A DNA stretch of 64,000 nt from Actinobacillus succinogenes 130Z. GTDB taxonomy: Bacteria > Pseudomonadota > Gammaproteobacteria > Enterobacterales > Pasteurellaceae. The stretch is taken from positions 806,001-870,000 of the forward strand of contig NC_009655.1 of the NCBI RefSeq assembly GCF_000017245.1, read 5' to 3'. Position numbers and translations under genes: made by a program. Below are positions 8,538 to 16,535 of this stretch, in pieces (the stretch's first letter is position 1; every line of letters starts with the position of its first letter). Below the pieces are notes generated by a model, which had not been told where the DNA came from, made no database searches, and was given only the letters and a program-made list of their open reading frames with translations.

Positions 8538-9929
8538 ATGTTTGAGAATTTATCTGATCGTCTGTCGAAAACCCTGCGTAATATTACCGGGAAAGGGCGA
8601 TTGACTGAAGATAATATTAAAGATACATTACGCGAAGTGCGTATGGCATTGCTGGAAGCCGACGTGGCTTTGCCGGTGGTGCGCGAATTTATCAATAAAG
8701 TCAAAGAACGTGCAATCGGTGAAGAAGTCAATAAAAGTCTAACGCCGGGTCAGGAATTCTTAAAAGTCGTTCGGACCGAGCTTGAAGCCGCTATGGGCGA
8801 AAGTAACGAAAGTCTGAATTTAGCAACGCAACCGCCGGCGGTTATTTTAATGGCGGGTTTGCAGGGGGCGGGTAAAACCACTTCTGTCGGTAAACTGGCA
8901 AAATTTTTGCACGAACGTCATAAGAAAAAAGTTTTAGTGGTTTCTGCCGACGTTTATCGTCCGGCGGCAATCAAACAGCTGGAAACATTAGCTCAAGCCG
9001 TACATGTGGATTTTTTTCCTTCGGAAGTGAATCAGAATCCGGTTGATATTGTTAAAGCGGCAGTTGCGGAAGCGAAATTAAAATTTTATGACGTGTTGAT
9101 CGTAGATACGGCAGGTCGTTTGCATGTGGATGGCGAGATGATGGATGAAATCAAGCAAATCCACGCTGCGCTGGAACCGGTGGAAACGCTTTTCACCGTG
9201 GATGCCATGACAGGGCAGGATGCGGCGAATACGGCAAAAGCCTTTAATGAAGCCCTGCCTTTAACCGGTGTTATTCTGACTAAAGTTGACGGTGATGCGC
9301 GCGGCGGTGCGGCATTATCTATTCGACAGATTACCGGCAAACCGATTAAATTCCTGGGGGTCGGCGAGAAAACCGAAGCGCTTGAACCGTTCCATCCGGA
9401 TCGTGTGGCTTCCCGCATTCTCGGTATGGGCGATGTTCTTTCTTTAATCGAGGATCTCGAACGCTCGGTAGATAAAGAGAAAGCCGAGAAGATGGCGAAA
9501 AAATTCAAAAAAGGGAATCAATTTACCTTGGATGATTTTCGCGAGCAGTTAGTCGAAATGAAAAAGATGGGCGGCATGATGTCTATGCTTGATAAATTAC
9601 CGGGAATGAAAAATTTACCCGATCATGTGAAAAATCAAGTAGATGATAAAATGTTCGTTAAAATGGAAGCTATTATTAATTCCATGACGTTGAAAGAACG
9701 TGCGAATCCCGATATCATCAAGGGATCGCGCCGTCGCCGTATCGCACAGGGTTCGGGAACCCAAGTGCAGGATGTCAATAAATTATTAAAACAATTCGAT
9801 GAAATGCAACGTATGATGAAAAAAATGCGTAGCGGCGGTATGGCAAAAATGATGCGCGGTATGAAAGGTTTAATGGGTGGCGGAATGGGTAATCTTGGCG
9901 GATTAGCCGGTATGTTGGGTAAACGTTAG
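8538..9929 (+). CDS. ffh: Signal recognition particle protein (Ffh)
   Basis: Ffh binds 4.5S RNA and signal sequences of nascent inner-membrane proteins and delivers ribosomes to FtsY. All three domains are visible: the N helical bundle (residues 1-85), the G domain with P-loop GLQGAGKTT, DVYRPAA, DTAGR, TKVDGDARGG and GVGEKTEALEPF, and the methionine-rich M domain from about 330 (MGGMMSMLDKLPGM, RANPDIIKGSRRRRIAQGSG RNA-binding helix). The C-terminal tail is rich in Met and Gly (MRGMKGLMGGGMGNLGG). The 463-residue length is usual. ypjD and the corB gene are divergent from it, as in enteric bacteria. An inverted uptake-signal pair forms its terminator. Confidence 0.98.
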   Translation: MFENLSDRLSKTLRNITGKGRLTEDNIKDTLREVRMALLEADVALPVVREFINKVKERAIGEEVNKSLTPGQEFLKVVRTELEAAMGESNESLNLATQPPAVILMAGLQGAGKTTSVGKLAKFLHERHKKKVLVVSADVYRPAAIKQLETLAQAVHVDFFPSEVNQNPVDIVKAAVAEAKLKFYDVLIVDTAGRLHVDGEMMDEIKQIHAALEPVETLFTVDAMTGQDAANTAKAFNEALPLTGVILTKVDGDARGGAALSIRQITGKPIKFLGVGEKTEALEPFHPDRVASRILGMGDVLSLIEDLERSVDKEKAEKMAKKFKKGNQFTLDDFREQLVEMKKMGGMMSMLDKLPGMKNLPDHVKNQVDDKMFVKMEAIINSMTLKERANPDIIKGSRRRRIAQGSGTQVQDVNKLLKQFDEMQRMMKKMRSGGMAKMMRGMKGLMGGGMGNLGGLAGMLGKR

Positions 9930-9944
9930 CGCAGTGAGCGGTGA

Positions 9945-9974
9945 AAAGTGCGGTTAAATCTCACCGCACTTTAA
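9945..9974 (+). terminator. ffh terminator (inverted uptake-signal pair)
   Basis: AAAGTGCGGT (9945-9954) and ACCGCACTTT (9963-9972) form a 10-bp stem with an 8-base loop. The following T run is short. Confidence 0.7.
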
Positions 9975-10028
9975 TATTACCCCTATTCTAAAAGCGAAAA
10001 TAATAACGATAATTTAGAAATTTCATTC

Positions 10029-10697
10029 ATGATGATGTTAAATGATAAGCGACCATTTACGGAAGATGATCGTGCCATATTGAATTCTTATTGTGCGGTG
10101 GTGGACGGCGTAAGCGCATTAATTGGCGACCATTGTGAGATTGTTCTGCATTCACTGGAAGATCTGGAACGTTCCGCAATTTATATCGCAAACGGACACA
10201 ATACCAACCGTCAGGAAGGTGCGCCGATTACGGATCGCGCGTTGCAATCTTTGCATAATATGAAAACGGACAGTGTTTCAAAGCCTTATTTTACTCGGGC
10301 GAAAAGTAACGGCCTGATGAAATCCGTCACGATCGCTATCCGGAATAAATCACAAAAAATTATCGGTTTACTGTGTATTAACATTAATTTAGATATACCC
10401 GTTTCTCAGTTTATTCAGGCATTGATGCCGGCAGCGGAATCGAACGAAACTTCGTCGGTTAATTTTGCCAGTTCCGTTGAAGATTTGGTGACACAAACCG
10501 TCGAACAGACCATTGAAGAAATTACGGCGGATCGGTTGGTTGCCAATAATAATAAAAATCGGCAAATTGTCATGTCTTTATATGAAAAAGGAATTTTTGA
10601 TATCAAAGACGCAATCAATTTAGTGGCGGAACGATTGAATATTTCCCGCCATACGGTTTATCTGTATATTCGTCAAATTAAGCAGGAGCACGAATAA
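10029..10697 (+). CDS. yheO: YheO-type PAS-like and HTH transcriptional regulator
   Basis: The 222-residue product carries an N-terminal YheO-type PAS_6 domain (residues 12-130: LNSYCAVVDGVSALIGDHCEIVLHSLEDLERSAIYIANGHNT, then IIGLLCININLDIP) and a C-terminal helix-turn-helix (GIFDIKDAINLVAERLNISRHTVYLYIRQIK). E. coli yheO sits directly before tusDCB, exactly as here, where the stop codon overlaps the tusD start by one base. It is therefore likely the first gene of the operon. The ligand and target promoters are not known. Three ATG codons occur in a row at 10029, 10032 and 10035; the first is used, but the exact start is uncertain by two residues. Confidence 0.9.
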   Translation: MMMLNDKRPFTEDDRAILNSYCAVVDGVSALIGDHCEIVLHSLEDLERSAIYIANGHNTNRQEGAPITDRALQSLHNMKTDSVSKPYFTRAKSNGLMKSVTIAIRNKSQKIIGLLCININLDIPVSQFIQALMPAAESNETSSVNFASSVEDLVTQTVEQTIEEITADRLVANNNKNRQIVMSLYEKGIFDIKDAINLVAERLNISRHTVYLYIRQIKQEHE

Positions 10698-11077
10698 TGC
10701 GTTATGTTATTGCGGTAAGTCGCCCGGTTTATGGACATCAAGGCGCTTTTACCGCATATCAATTCGCTGTTGCCTTACTTGCAGCCGGACATGAAATTAC
10801 ACAAATATTTTTTTTTCAGGACGGGGTGACAAACGGCAACGCTTGTGTTTATCCTGCAACGGATGAATTTAATTTACCGAAAGCCTGGCAGAAATTAAGT
10901 CGAGATTACGGGATTCCTTTACATCTCTGCGTTTCAGCCGGCCAACGACGCGGAATAGTTGATAATTTGACCGCACTTAACTCTGAATTAACTAATCTTG
11001 CCGACGGTTTTGTTATCGCCGGATTAGGTGAATTTATTCGGGCAATCTTAGAATCTGAACGAGTGATTACGTTATGA
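10697..11077 (+). CDS. tusD: Sulfurtransferase complex subunit TusD
   Basis: TusD is the sulfur-carrying subunit of the TusBCD hexamer, which passes persulfide sulfur from TusA to TusE and on to MnmA for the 2-thio group of mnm5s2U34 in tRNA. The 126-residue length fits. The active-site cysteine is Cys78 in the LHLCVSAGQRRGI segment, equivalent in position to Cys78 of E. coli TusD, with the conserved N-terminal VSRPVYGHQGAFTAYQFA and the C-terminal FVIAGLGEF. It overlaps yheO by one base and tusC by four bases (ATGA). An uptake signal lies near 10970 inside the gene. Confidence 0.95.
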   Translation: MRYVIAVSRPVYGHQGAFTAYQFAVALLAAGHEITQIFFFQDGVTNGNACVYPATDEFNLPKAWQKLSRDYGIPLHLCVSAGQRRGIVDNLTALNSELTNLADGFVIAGLGEFIRAILESERVITL

Positions 11078-11436
11078 GTAAATTGGCTTTTGTATTTAAA
11101 TCGGCACCACATGGGACAGCCAGAGCCAGAGAAGGCTTGGACGCATTATTGGCGGCTACGGCTTTTACTAAAGAAGAAGATATCGATGTGTTTTTCATGG
11201 GGGAGGGCGTATTGAATTTATTAGTGGATCAAGAGCCTGAGAATATCTTACAAAGAGATGTGGCCGAAGCCTTTAAAATTCTGGATGTTTATGATATCAA
11301 TAATCGCTATTTATGTATTGACTCGGTTATGGATTTCGGCGTGTCGGATAAAGAATGCGCATTAGTTTGTGAGCCTTTGGAACGTGAAGAATTATTGGAA
11401 AAATTACAATCGGCCGAAAAAGTGATGACATTCTAA
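11074..11436 (+). CDS. tusC: Sulfurtransferase complex subunit TusC
   Basis: TusC is a DsrF-like structural subunit of the TusBCD sulfur relay complex and carries no essential persulfide cysteine. The 120-residue protein shows the family pattern FKSAPHGTARAREGLDALLAATAF near the N-terminus and VFFMGEGVLNLL, VAEAFKILDVYDI further on. Its ATG overlaps the tusD stop, consistent with translational coupling. tusB follows after nine bases. Confidence 0.95.
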   Translation: MSKLAFVFKSAPHGTARAREGLDALLAATAFTKEEDIDVFFMGEGVLNLLVDQEPENILQRDVAEAFKILDVYDINNRYLCIDSVMDFGVSDKECALVCEPLEREELLEKLQSAEKVMTF

Positions 11437-11445
11437 ATATTTTCC

Positions 11446-11727
11446 ATGCTTTACACATTTTCCGAATCCGGTTATGACAATGTTGAACTGGAACGTTATT
11501 TTCAATTCTTAGCGGAGCGTGACGCCGTTGTTTTATGGCAAAATGGGGTAGTTTTATTATTGAAATATCCTCATCTGTTTGCGGATTGTCGCGCCTGCTG
11601 TTGCGCCATGGAAAACGATATTCGGGCGCGAGGATTAAAAGATAGAATTCCCGCCTCCGTAAAACTTATTTCGATGTCGGAATTTGTGGCATTAACCGAA
11701 GAATTTTCTCCGCAAATCGCATTATAG
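11446..11727 (+). CDS. tusB: Sulfurtransferase complex subunit TusB
   Basis: TusB (DsrH family) is the smallest subunit of the TusBCD complex. The 93-residue product begins MLYTFSESGYD and contains DAVVLWQNGVVLLL, the hydrophobic strand pattern of the family, and ends in VKLISMSEFVALTEE. It is the last gene of yheO-tusDCB. A strong hairpin (11821-11844) ends the unit and also serves the convergent rplI operon. Overall sequence conservation in TusB is low, so position in the operon carries much of the weight. Confidence 0.9.
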   Translation: MLYTFSESGYDNVELERYFQFLAERDAVVLWQNGVVLLLKYPHLFADCRACCCAMENDIRARGLKDRIPASVKLISMSEFVALTEEFSPQIAL

Positions 11728-11820
11728 TTAGTCTATTATTCGTGGTATTAATTCAGCTTATACGCATCTTTCGCCCCAACCCCTTATATTTAATTTTGAA
11801 ACAGATTAAACGGACAATAA

Positions 11821-11844
11821 AAAACCCGGCTTAAGCCGGGTTTT
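11821..11844. terminator. Bidirectional terminator between tusB and rplI
   Basis: AAAACCCGGCTT and AAGCCGGGTTTT form a perfect 12-bp palindrome with A and T tails on both sides. Confidence 0.9.
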
Positions 11845-11867
11845 CTCATTATTACATAATTAAATAA

Positions 11868-12317
11868 TTATTCTGCGACTACAACAACGTTTAATGTTGT
11901 AAATACTTCGCCGTGAAGTTGGAAACGAACTTCGTGATCTCCTGTGGTACGTAATGGACCGGTTGATAAACGAACTTCGGACTTACTTACTTCAACGCCG
12001 GCTGCAGTCACCGCATCTGCAATATCGCGAGTCGTGATAGAACCGAATAAACGGCCTTCCTCACCTGCTTTAGATACGATAGTTACAGATTCTAACGCGG
12101 CAATCTTTTCTGCACGCGCTTGCGCTTCCGCTAATTCGGTTGCTGCTTTCGCTTCAAATTCAGCGCGACGGGCTTCGAAGAATTCAATATTAGCTTTAGT
12201 CGCCATAACTGCTTTACCTTGCGGAATTAAGAAGTTACGGGCAAAGCCTGATTTAACGTTTACTTGATCACCAACATTACCAAGGTGAACAATTTTGTCT
12301 AATAAAATAACTTGCAT
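11868..12317 (-). CDS. rplI: 50S ribosomal protein L9
   Basis: L9 binds 23S rRNA at the base of the L1 stalk. The 149-residue protein has the characteristic N-terminal domain MQVILLDKIVHLGNVGDQVNVKSGFARNFLIPQGKA, the long connecting helix (residues 40-75, rich in Ala, Glu and Arg) and the C-terminal domain with LFGSITTRDIADAV. It is the last gene of the rpsF-priB-rpsR-rplI operon, 15 bases behind rpsR, matching E. coli order. A perfect bidirectional terminator follows. Confidence 0.98.
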   Translation of the reverse strand: MQVILLDKIVHLGNVGDQVNVKSGFARNFLIPQGKAVMATKANIEFFEARRAEFEAKAATELAEAQARAEKIAALESVTIVSKAGEEGRLFGSITTRDIADAVTAAGVEVSKSEVRLSTGPLRTTGDHEVRFQLHGEVFTTLNVVVVAE

Positions 12318-12332
12318 TACCGTTCTCCTTAA

Positions 12333-12560
12333 TTACTGATGGTTGTCAGTGTATGGAAGTAACGCTAAATAGCGAGCGCGTTTGATTGCACGGGCTAATT
12401 GACGTTGATACTTCGCGCGAGTACCGGTAATACGGCTTGGAACAATTTTGCCGCTTTCTGTGATGTAGTTCTTTAAAGTAGCGATATCTTTGTAATCGAT
12501 TTCAACTACGTTTTCCGCTGTGAAACGGCAGAACTTGCGACGACGGAAATAACGTGCCAT
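12333..12560 (-). CDS. rpsR: 30S ribosomal protein S18
   Basis: The 75-residue basic protein MARYFRRRKFCRFTAENVVEIDYKDIATLKNYITESGKIVPSRITGT is typical of S18, which pairs with S6 on the 30S platform. It retains the single cysteine in RKFCRF. It follows priB after 12 bases. Together with S6 it likely feeds back on the operon through the leader upstream of rpsF. Confidence 0.98.
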   Translation of the reverse strand: MARYFRRRKFCRFTAENVVEIDYKDIATLKNYITESGKIVPSRITGTRAKYQRQLARAIKRARYLALLPYTDNHQ

Positions 12561-12572
12561 TTGGCTAGTCTC

Positions 12573-12896
12573 CTAATCTAATAATTCGATGTGCTCGGCA
12601 TGTAAGACTAACTGGTTCAAACCATTAGTTTGTTTGTGGGAAGTAATGAATCCGACAACCAGAATTTTACTGCCGACCGTAATGCCTTGAGTTTTATGAA
12701 TTAATTGATGGCCGCTAATTTGTATCGGCATTTTACACCTTGCTTGTCGAATTAATCCCGCTTCCTGTTGTTCGGAACGATGTTCGAGCCAAATACGGCA
12801 GTGTTCGATACCATTAGGGCTTTTACTTCGTTTTACGCTTTCGGTGACACCGATTAACGATAAACGGTTCTCAATTTTCAAATTACTCTTCAGCAT
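12573..12896 (-). CDS. priB: Primosomal replication protein N (PriB)
   Basis: PriB is a single-strand DNA-binding OB-fold dimer that links PriA and DnaT in replication restart. Key family residues are seen: ENRLSLIGV, SPNGIEHCRIWLEHRSEQQEAG, QISGHQL, ITVGSKILVVGFITSHKQTNGLNQLVLHAEHIELLD. I use the ATG at 12896, which gives 107 residues and overlaps the end of rpsF by 14 bases, in agreement with my recall of the H. influenzae protein (MLKSNLKI). A longer start at 12917 is open but adds residues not shared by the family. Overlap with rpsF suggests translational coupling. Confidence 0.92.
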   Translation of the reverse strand: MLKSNLKIENRLSLIGVTESVKRSKSPNGIEHCRIWLEHRSEQQEAGLIRQARCKMPIQISGHQLIHKTQGITVGSKILVVGFITSHKQTNGLNQLVLHAEHIELLD

Positions 12897-13263
12897 CCTC
12901 AAAATTGTTGGTTTCAACTTCAGCTACAGCGACTTTACGTTCGTCTTTTGCTTTAGCCATTGGGGACGCTTCGGTTACGGCGTGCTTAGTACGAATGATT
13001 ACGTTACGAAGAACTGCGTCGTTGTAACGGAAAGTTGTTTCTAGCTCGTCGATGACTTCTTGAGGCGCTTCTACATTCATAAGCACGTAGTGTGCTTTAT
13101 GTAATTTATTGATTGGGTATGCTAATTGACGGCGACCCCAATCTTCTAGGCGATGAATCTGTCCGCCGGCTTCTTTTACAGAACCGGTGTAGCGTTCAAT
13201 CATACCTGGTACTTGTTCGCTTTGGTCCGGATGAACCATAAAAACGATTTCGTAGTGACGCAT
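12883..13263 (-). CDS. rpsF: 30S ribosomal protein S6
   Basis: S6 (126 residues) forms a heterodimer with S18 on the 30S platform. The family start MRHYEIVFMVHPDQSEQVPGMIERY is present, followed by HRLEDWGRRQLAYPINKLHKAHYVLMNVEAP, and an acidic C-terminal tail (NNFEDAEE) as in enteric S6, where the tail can be glutamylated. First gene of the rpsF-priB-rpsR-rplI operon. The leader upstream carries the expected S6:S18 binding features. Confidence 0.98.
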   Translation of the reverse strand: MRHYEIVFMVHPDQSEQVPGMIERYTGSVKEAGGQIHRLEDWGRRQLAYPINKLHKAHYVLMNVEAPQEVIDELETTFRYNDAVLRNVIIRTKHAVTEASPMAKAKDERKVAVAEVETNNFEDAEE

Positions 13264-13330
13264 TACTGCTCCTTACGGGTTAATCAGCCTCCGGCGATAG
13301 ACCAGTCACCAGTCTGCGGAAGCAAGGAAC
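13264..13330 (-). promoter_or_regulatory. Probable S6:S18 autoregulatory leader of rpsF
   Basis: The leader on the minus strand contains TTCCGCAGACTGG, GCCGGAGGCTG and AACCCGTAAGGAG just before the start codon. This resembles the conserved rpsF leader RNA, in which a CCG-containing bulge binds the S6:S18 complex and masks the ribosome site. Structure was judged by eye only. Confidence 0.6.
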
Positions 13331-13359
13331 TAAAAAACGAATGTGACTGTAGAGCGCGG

Positions 13360-13387
13360 ATTATACAGAAATCCATTGAAAAAACAA
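13360..13387 (-). promoter_or_regulatory. rpsF operon promoter
   Basis: On the minus strand TTGTTT (13387-13382), 16-base spacer, perfect TATAAT (13365-13360). Confidence 0.55.
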
Positions 13388-13399
13388 GTAAAAGTTAGA

Positions 13400-13434
13400 T
13401 AAAAACAGACCGCACTTCGGTTTTAACTGTGGTC
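13400..13434 (-). terminator. Possible terminator after mltF and the small ORF
   Basis: On the minus strand GACC (13434-13431) pairs with GGTC (13411-13408), part of an imperfect stem using an uptake signal as the right arm, followed by a T run at 13405-13401. Confidence 0.5.
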
Positions 13435-13440
13435 GGAATT

Positions 13441-13596
13441 TTAATCGTTTTCCAAGTTCATAAAATGGGTCGTTTTGCGATCGGCGATTTTACGCTTATG
13501 CCGTTTTAAATGGCGAAGGCGTAATGCCCGGCGTACCTGTGCAAAACGGGATAATGTTGAACTTTTACGTAAAAATGTTCTGCGTTTTACGGCCAT
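13441..13596 (-). CDS. Small basic protein of unknown function (51 residues)
   Basis: This ORF is too short for most gene finders. It starts at ATG 13596, eight bases after the mltF stop, and a ribosome site TAAGGA overlaps that stop, so it looks translationally coupled to mltF. The product begins MAVKRRTFLRKSSTLSR and is extremely rich in Arg, Lys and His (about a third of residues), with the run RRALRLRHLKRHKRK. No hydrophobic segment or cysteine is seen. I do not recognise a family. Possibilities include a nucleic-acid-binding or ribosome-associated peptide; a chance ORF cannot be excluded, but the start context and spacing favour a real gene. Confidence 0.5.
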   Translation of the reverse strand: MAVKRRTFLRKSSTLSRFAQVRRALRLRHLKRHKRKIADRKTTHFMNLEND

Positions 13597-13604
13597 ATTT
13601 TTCC

Positions 13605-15056
13605 TTAATCTTGTGAATTCTGCGGTGTTATCATAATGGAATCCGTCACCTTTTCAAGGGGGCGGGAGATTTGATCGTCCCGAACGCGATGATAATTGAT
13701 GATACTGTTCATGTAACGGCGAATATTTTCCACGTACTGAAAGGCTTCATATCCTCTGGCGTAGCCGTATTTCAGTTTGCTGTAATATTGCTTTTCCGCC
13801 AACAGCGGCAGATTTTTTTTCACCTCCAGCCAGTTATCGGGATCGCCGCCCAGACTTTTGGTTAAGCGGCGAACGTCCAACATATGTCCCAATCCCATAT
13901 TATACGCCGTTAACGCATACCAGATTTTGTCTTCCTGCGGCACACTGTTGGGAACCTGGGAAATCAACCAGTGTAAATATTCGGAACCCGCTTTAATACT
14001 TTGTTCGGCATCGGTACGATCGTTGATTTTCATGCGATCGGCGGTGGCCTTGGTGAGCATCATGATACCCCGTACGCCGGTCGGCGAAGTGGCATCTTCG
14101 TTCCAATGGGATTCCTGATAAGCGACCGCCGCGAGTAAACGCCAATCCAATTCGCCTTGGTATTTTTTAAAAAGTGCGGTGTATTTAGGCAGAATTTTTT
14201 CAATGGCATTGGTATAGGATTTAATGTCCACGTAATCAAATTGCGCGATATGACTGAAATATTTTTCCTCAATGCGGGCAATCAATCCGTTTTCAATAGC
14301 GCCGTTCATAAAATCCAGTAGAGCGGCTTGCAGTTCGCTGTAAGAACTGGACGGTAAATACCAATGCACATCGGCTTCATCTGTAATATCGAAGGCTACG
14401 GCAATTTCCGGTTTAATTTGCTGAGCTGCCGAAACGTCAATGGAATTGGCGATGGTATAATCGATTTTGCCCTCCGCTACTTGTAACAATAACGCTTCCT
14501 GGCTCAGCAACGAATTGATTTGCCAGCTTAACGTCGGTTGCTTTTTTTGTTGCGCCGACAGAATGTTGAGCAATTCTTCGCTTTGGGTGATGACCAATTT
14601 ATCTTTGGCGGATAACTGGGTTAATGAACGCGGTTTATCTTTTCCTTTACGGTAAACCAATTGCCATGAAGCGGAAGTGTAAGCCGGGCCGAATTGGAAT
14701 TGTTTTTGATAACGTTGCTGATGTAAAAGGTTGGCGGCGGCAATGTCGATTTTGTTATTTTGTAAGGCATCAAATAGTGCATCGCTGTTGTCCAGCGATT
14801 TTATCTCTAATTCTACCCCGAGGTAATCGGCAAAGGATTTGCTCAAATCGTATTCCAAACCCGCAGGGTTACCGTTGGGATCGATAAAATAAGAGACGGA
14901 ATTATTGATCGTGCCGACGACTAACGTGCCACGTTCCTGAATTGCCTCATAGTGATTGGCTTCAGAACGGATAATCTGCTGCCAAGGGAAAACCATATCC
15001 ACGGCCCACAGCAAAAGAGCCAGAGCCACACTGATTCGAATAACTAAACCTTTCAA
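13605..15056 (-). CDS. mltF: Membrane-bound lytic murein transglycosylase F
   Basis: MltF cleaves peptidoglycan glycan strands to 1,6-anhydro-muropeptides at the outer membrane or periplasm. The 483-residue protein has a hydrophobic N-terminal signal segment (VIRISVALALLLWAVDMVF), a solute-binding-protein-like domain (RGTLVVGTINN ... LEYDLSKSFADYLGV) and a C-terminal SLT domain with catalytic Glu in AVAYQESHWNEDATSPTGVRGIMMLT, then AYNMGLGHMLDVR and YARGYEAFQYVENI. The start codon is TTG (complement of 15054-15056) with a weak CAGG site; the N-terminal signal supports it. A small ORF follows immediately. Two tRNA genes lie upstream on the same strand. Confidence 0.95.
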   Translation of the reverse strand: MKGLVIRISVALALLLWAVDMVFPWQQIIRSEANHYEAIQERGTLVVGTINNSVSYFIDPNGNPAGLEYDLSKSFADYLGVELEIKSLDNSDALFDALQNNKIDIAAANLLHQQRYQKQFQFGPAYTSASWQLVYRKGKDKPRSLTQLSAKDKLVITQSEELLNILSAQQKKQPTLSWQINSLLSQEALLLQVAEGKIDYTIANSIDVSAAQQIKPEIAVAFDITDEADVHWYLPSSSYSELQAALLDFMNGAIENGLIARIEEKYFSHIAQFDYVDIKSYTNAIEKILPKYTALFKKYQGELDWRLLAAVAYQESHWNEDATSPTGVRGIMMLTKATADRMKINDRTDAEQSIKAGSEYLHWLISQVPNSVPQEDKIWYALTAYNMGLGHMLDVRRLTKSLGGDPDNWLEVKKNLPLLAEKQYYSKLKYGYARGYEAFQYVENIRRYMNSIINYHRVRDDQISRPLEKVTDSIMITPQNSQD

Positions 15057-15153
15057 AGATAACCTGATAAGAGAAAAAGATACGGCTATTTTAACTAATC
15101 AAACGACAAAGTAAAAGTGCGGTCGAATTCAACGCAATTTCGACGGATTAAAA

Positions 15154-15230
<77 letters not shown>

Positions 15231-15282
15231 AATTCAAATGGATATTTCTTCTAAGCAAATGCAAAGGAGTTCTAAAAAGAAG

Positions 15283-15359
15283 TGGTCGGCGAGATAGGAT
15301 TTGAACCTACGACCCACTGGTCCCAAACCAGTTGCGCTACCAAGCTGCGCTACTCGCCG
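15283..15359 (-). tRNA. tRNA-Pro (anticodon UGG)
   Basis: 77 nt including encoded CCA. Acceptor arms CGGCGAG and CTCGCCG pair, the anticodon loop TTTGGGA carries TGG, and the T arm has GGTTCAAATCC. It reads CCN proline codons. First of the two tRNAs on this strand. Confidence 0.95.
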
Positions 15360-15531
15360 ACAAGATGTGTGCATTATAAGTTTCTTTCTTTTTCAGTCAA
15401 TCATTTTTTTTATTTTTTTCGCTGATCGGTCAAAATTGTGTCAATTTAACCGATACGGGTTTACATTCGTGCAGAATTTTTGCGACAATAGCAAACGTTT
15501 TCGTAGTTTATTTAATTTAAAGGAAAAATTC

Positions 15532-16389
15532 ATGGCGGTACAAGTAATTTCGGGGACGGAACTGGCGAAGAAAACAAAATCGGAAGTGGCCGGACAAATT
15601 CGGCGGTATATATCGCTGGGGCGACGGGTTCCCGGGTTGGCGGTTATTCTGGTGGGTTCCGACCCTGCATCGCAAGTTTATGTAGGCAGTAAACGCAAAA
15701 GCTGTGCGGAAATCGGAATTGATTCCAAATCTTACGATTTACCGGAAACCACGACGGAAGCGGAACTATTGTCTATTATCGATGATTTAAACCGCAACCC
15801 TAATGTGGACGGTATTTTGGTCCAGTTACCGTTACCGAAGCATATCGATAGTACCAAAGTGATTGAACGTATCGCTCCGAATAAAGATGTGGACGGTTTT
15901 CATCCGTATAATGTCGGCCGTTTATGCCAGCGCATTCCGACTTTACGAGCCTGCACACCGTACGGAATCATGAAGCTGCTTGAAACGACCGGTCAGGATT
16001 TACATGGTCTGCATGCCGTGATTGTAGGCGCGTCGAATATCGTCGGGCGACCGATGGCGATGGAATTACTGCTCGCCGGCTGTACCGTCACCGTGACCCA
16101 CCGTTTTACCCGGGATTTGGAAGAACATGTCCGCCGGGCGGATATTCTGGTGGTGGCAGTGGGCAAAGCGGAATTTATTAACGGGGATTGGATTAAGCCG
16201 GGTGCAACCGTGATCGACGTCGGGATTAACCGTGGCGAAGACGGTAAATTACGCGGTGACGTGCAATATGCCAAAGCGGCGGAAAAAGCCGCCTTTATTA
16301 CGCCGGTTCCCGGCGGGGTCGGACCGATGACAGTAGCCATGTTGATGGTGAATACCCTGACGGCTTACGAACGACATTTCAATGCATAG
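15532..16389 (+). CDS. folD: Methylenetetrahydrofolate dehydrogenase/cyclohydrolase
   Basis: FolD interconverts 5,10-methylene-THF and 10-formyl-THF in one-carbon metabolism (NADP dependent). The 285-residue length is usual. Visible motifs are VGSDPASQVYVGSKRKSC (with catalytic Tyr and Lys), VDGILVQLPLPKH, NKDVDGFHPYNVGRL, ACTPYGIM, the NADP-binding VGASNIVGRPMAMEL and the C-terminal TPVPGGVGPMTVAMLM. The start ATG at 15532 has AAAGGAAA upstream; the frame is open further upstream but that part overlaps tRNA-Pro. It is transcribed away from the tRNA genes. Confidence 0.98.
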   Translation: MAVQVISGTELAKKTKSEVAGQIRRYISLGRRVPGLAVILVGSDPASQVYVGSKRKSCAEIGIDSKSYDLPETTTEAELLSIIDDLNRNPNVDGILVQLPLPKHIDSTKVIERIAPNKDVDGFHPYNVGRLCQRIPTLRACTPYGIMKLLETTGQDLHGLHAVIVGASNIVGRPMAMELLLAGCTVTVTHRFTRDLEEHVRRADILVVAVGKAEFINGDWIKPGATVIDVGINRGEDGKLRGDVQYAKAAEKAAFITPVPGGVGPMTVAMLMVNTLTAYERHFNA

Positions 16390-16399
16390 ATTATTCATA

Positions 16400-16413
16400 T
16401 TGATTTACATCAA
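16400..16413 (+). promoter_or_regulatory. FNR box upstream of kbp
   Basis: TTGATTTACATCAA is a perfect match to the FNR consensus TTGAT-N4-ATCAA, embedded in a longer dyad (ATTCAT at 16393-16398 and ATGAAT at 16413-16418). A TAAAAT hexamer follows at 16428-16433. The site lies 123 bases before kbp and only 10 bases past the folD stop, so control of kbp by oxygen is inferred. Confidence 0.6.
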
Positions 16414-16535
16414 TGAATAAACTGAACTAAAATAGCAAAGTGCGGTCGGAATTTATACGGTTTTTACGCCAATAACCGCGTTATAGAAATTGTACGGTTT
16501 CACCGTTCCCTTGCATATTAACAGAGGAAAGAAAA

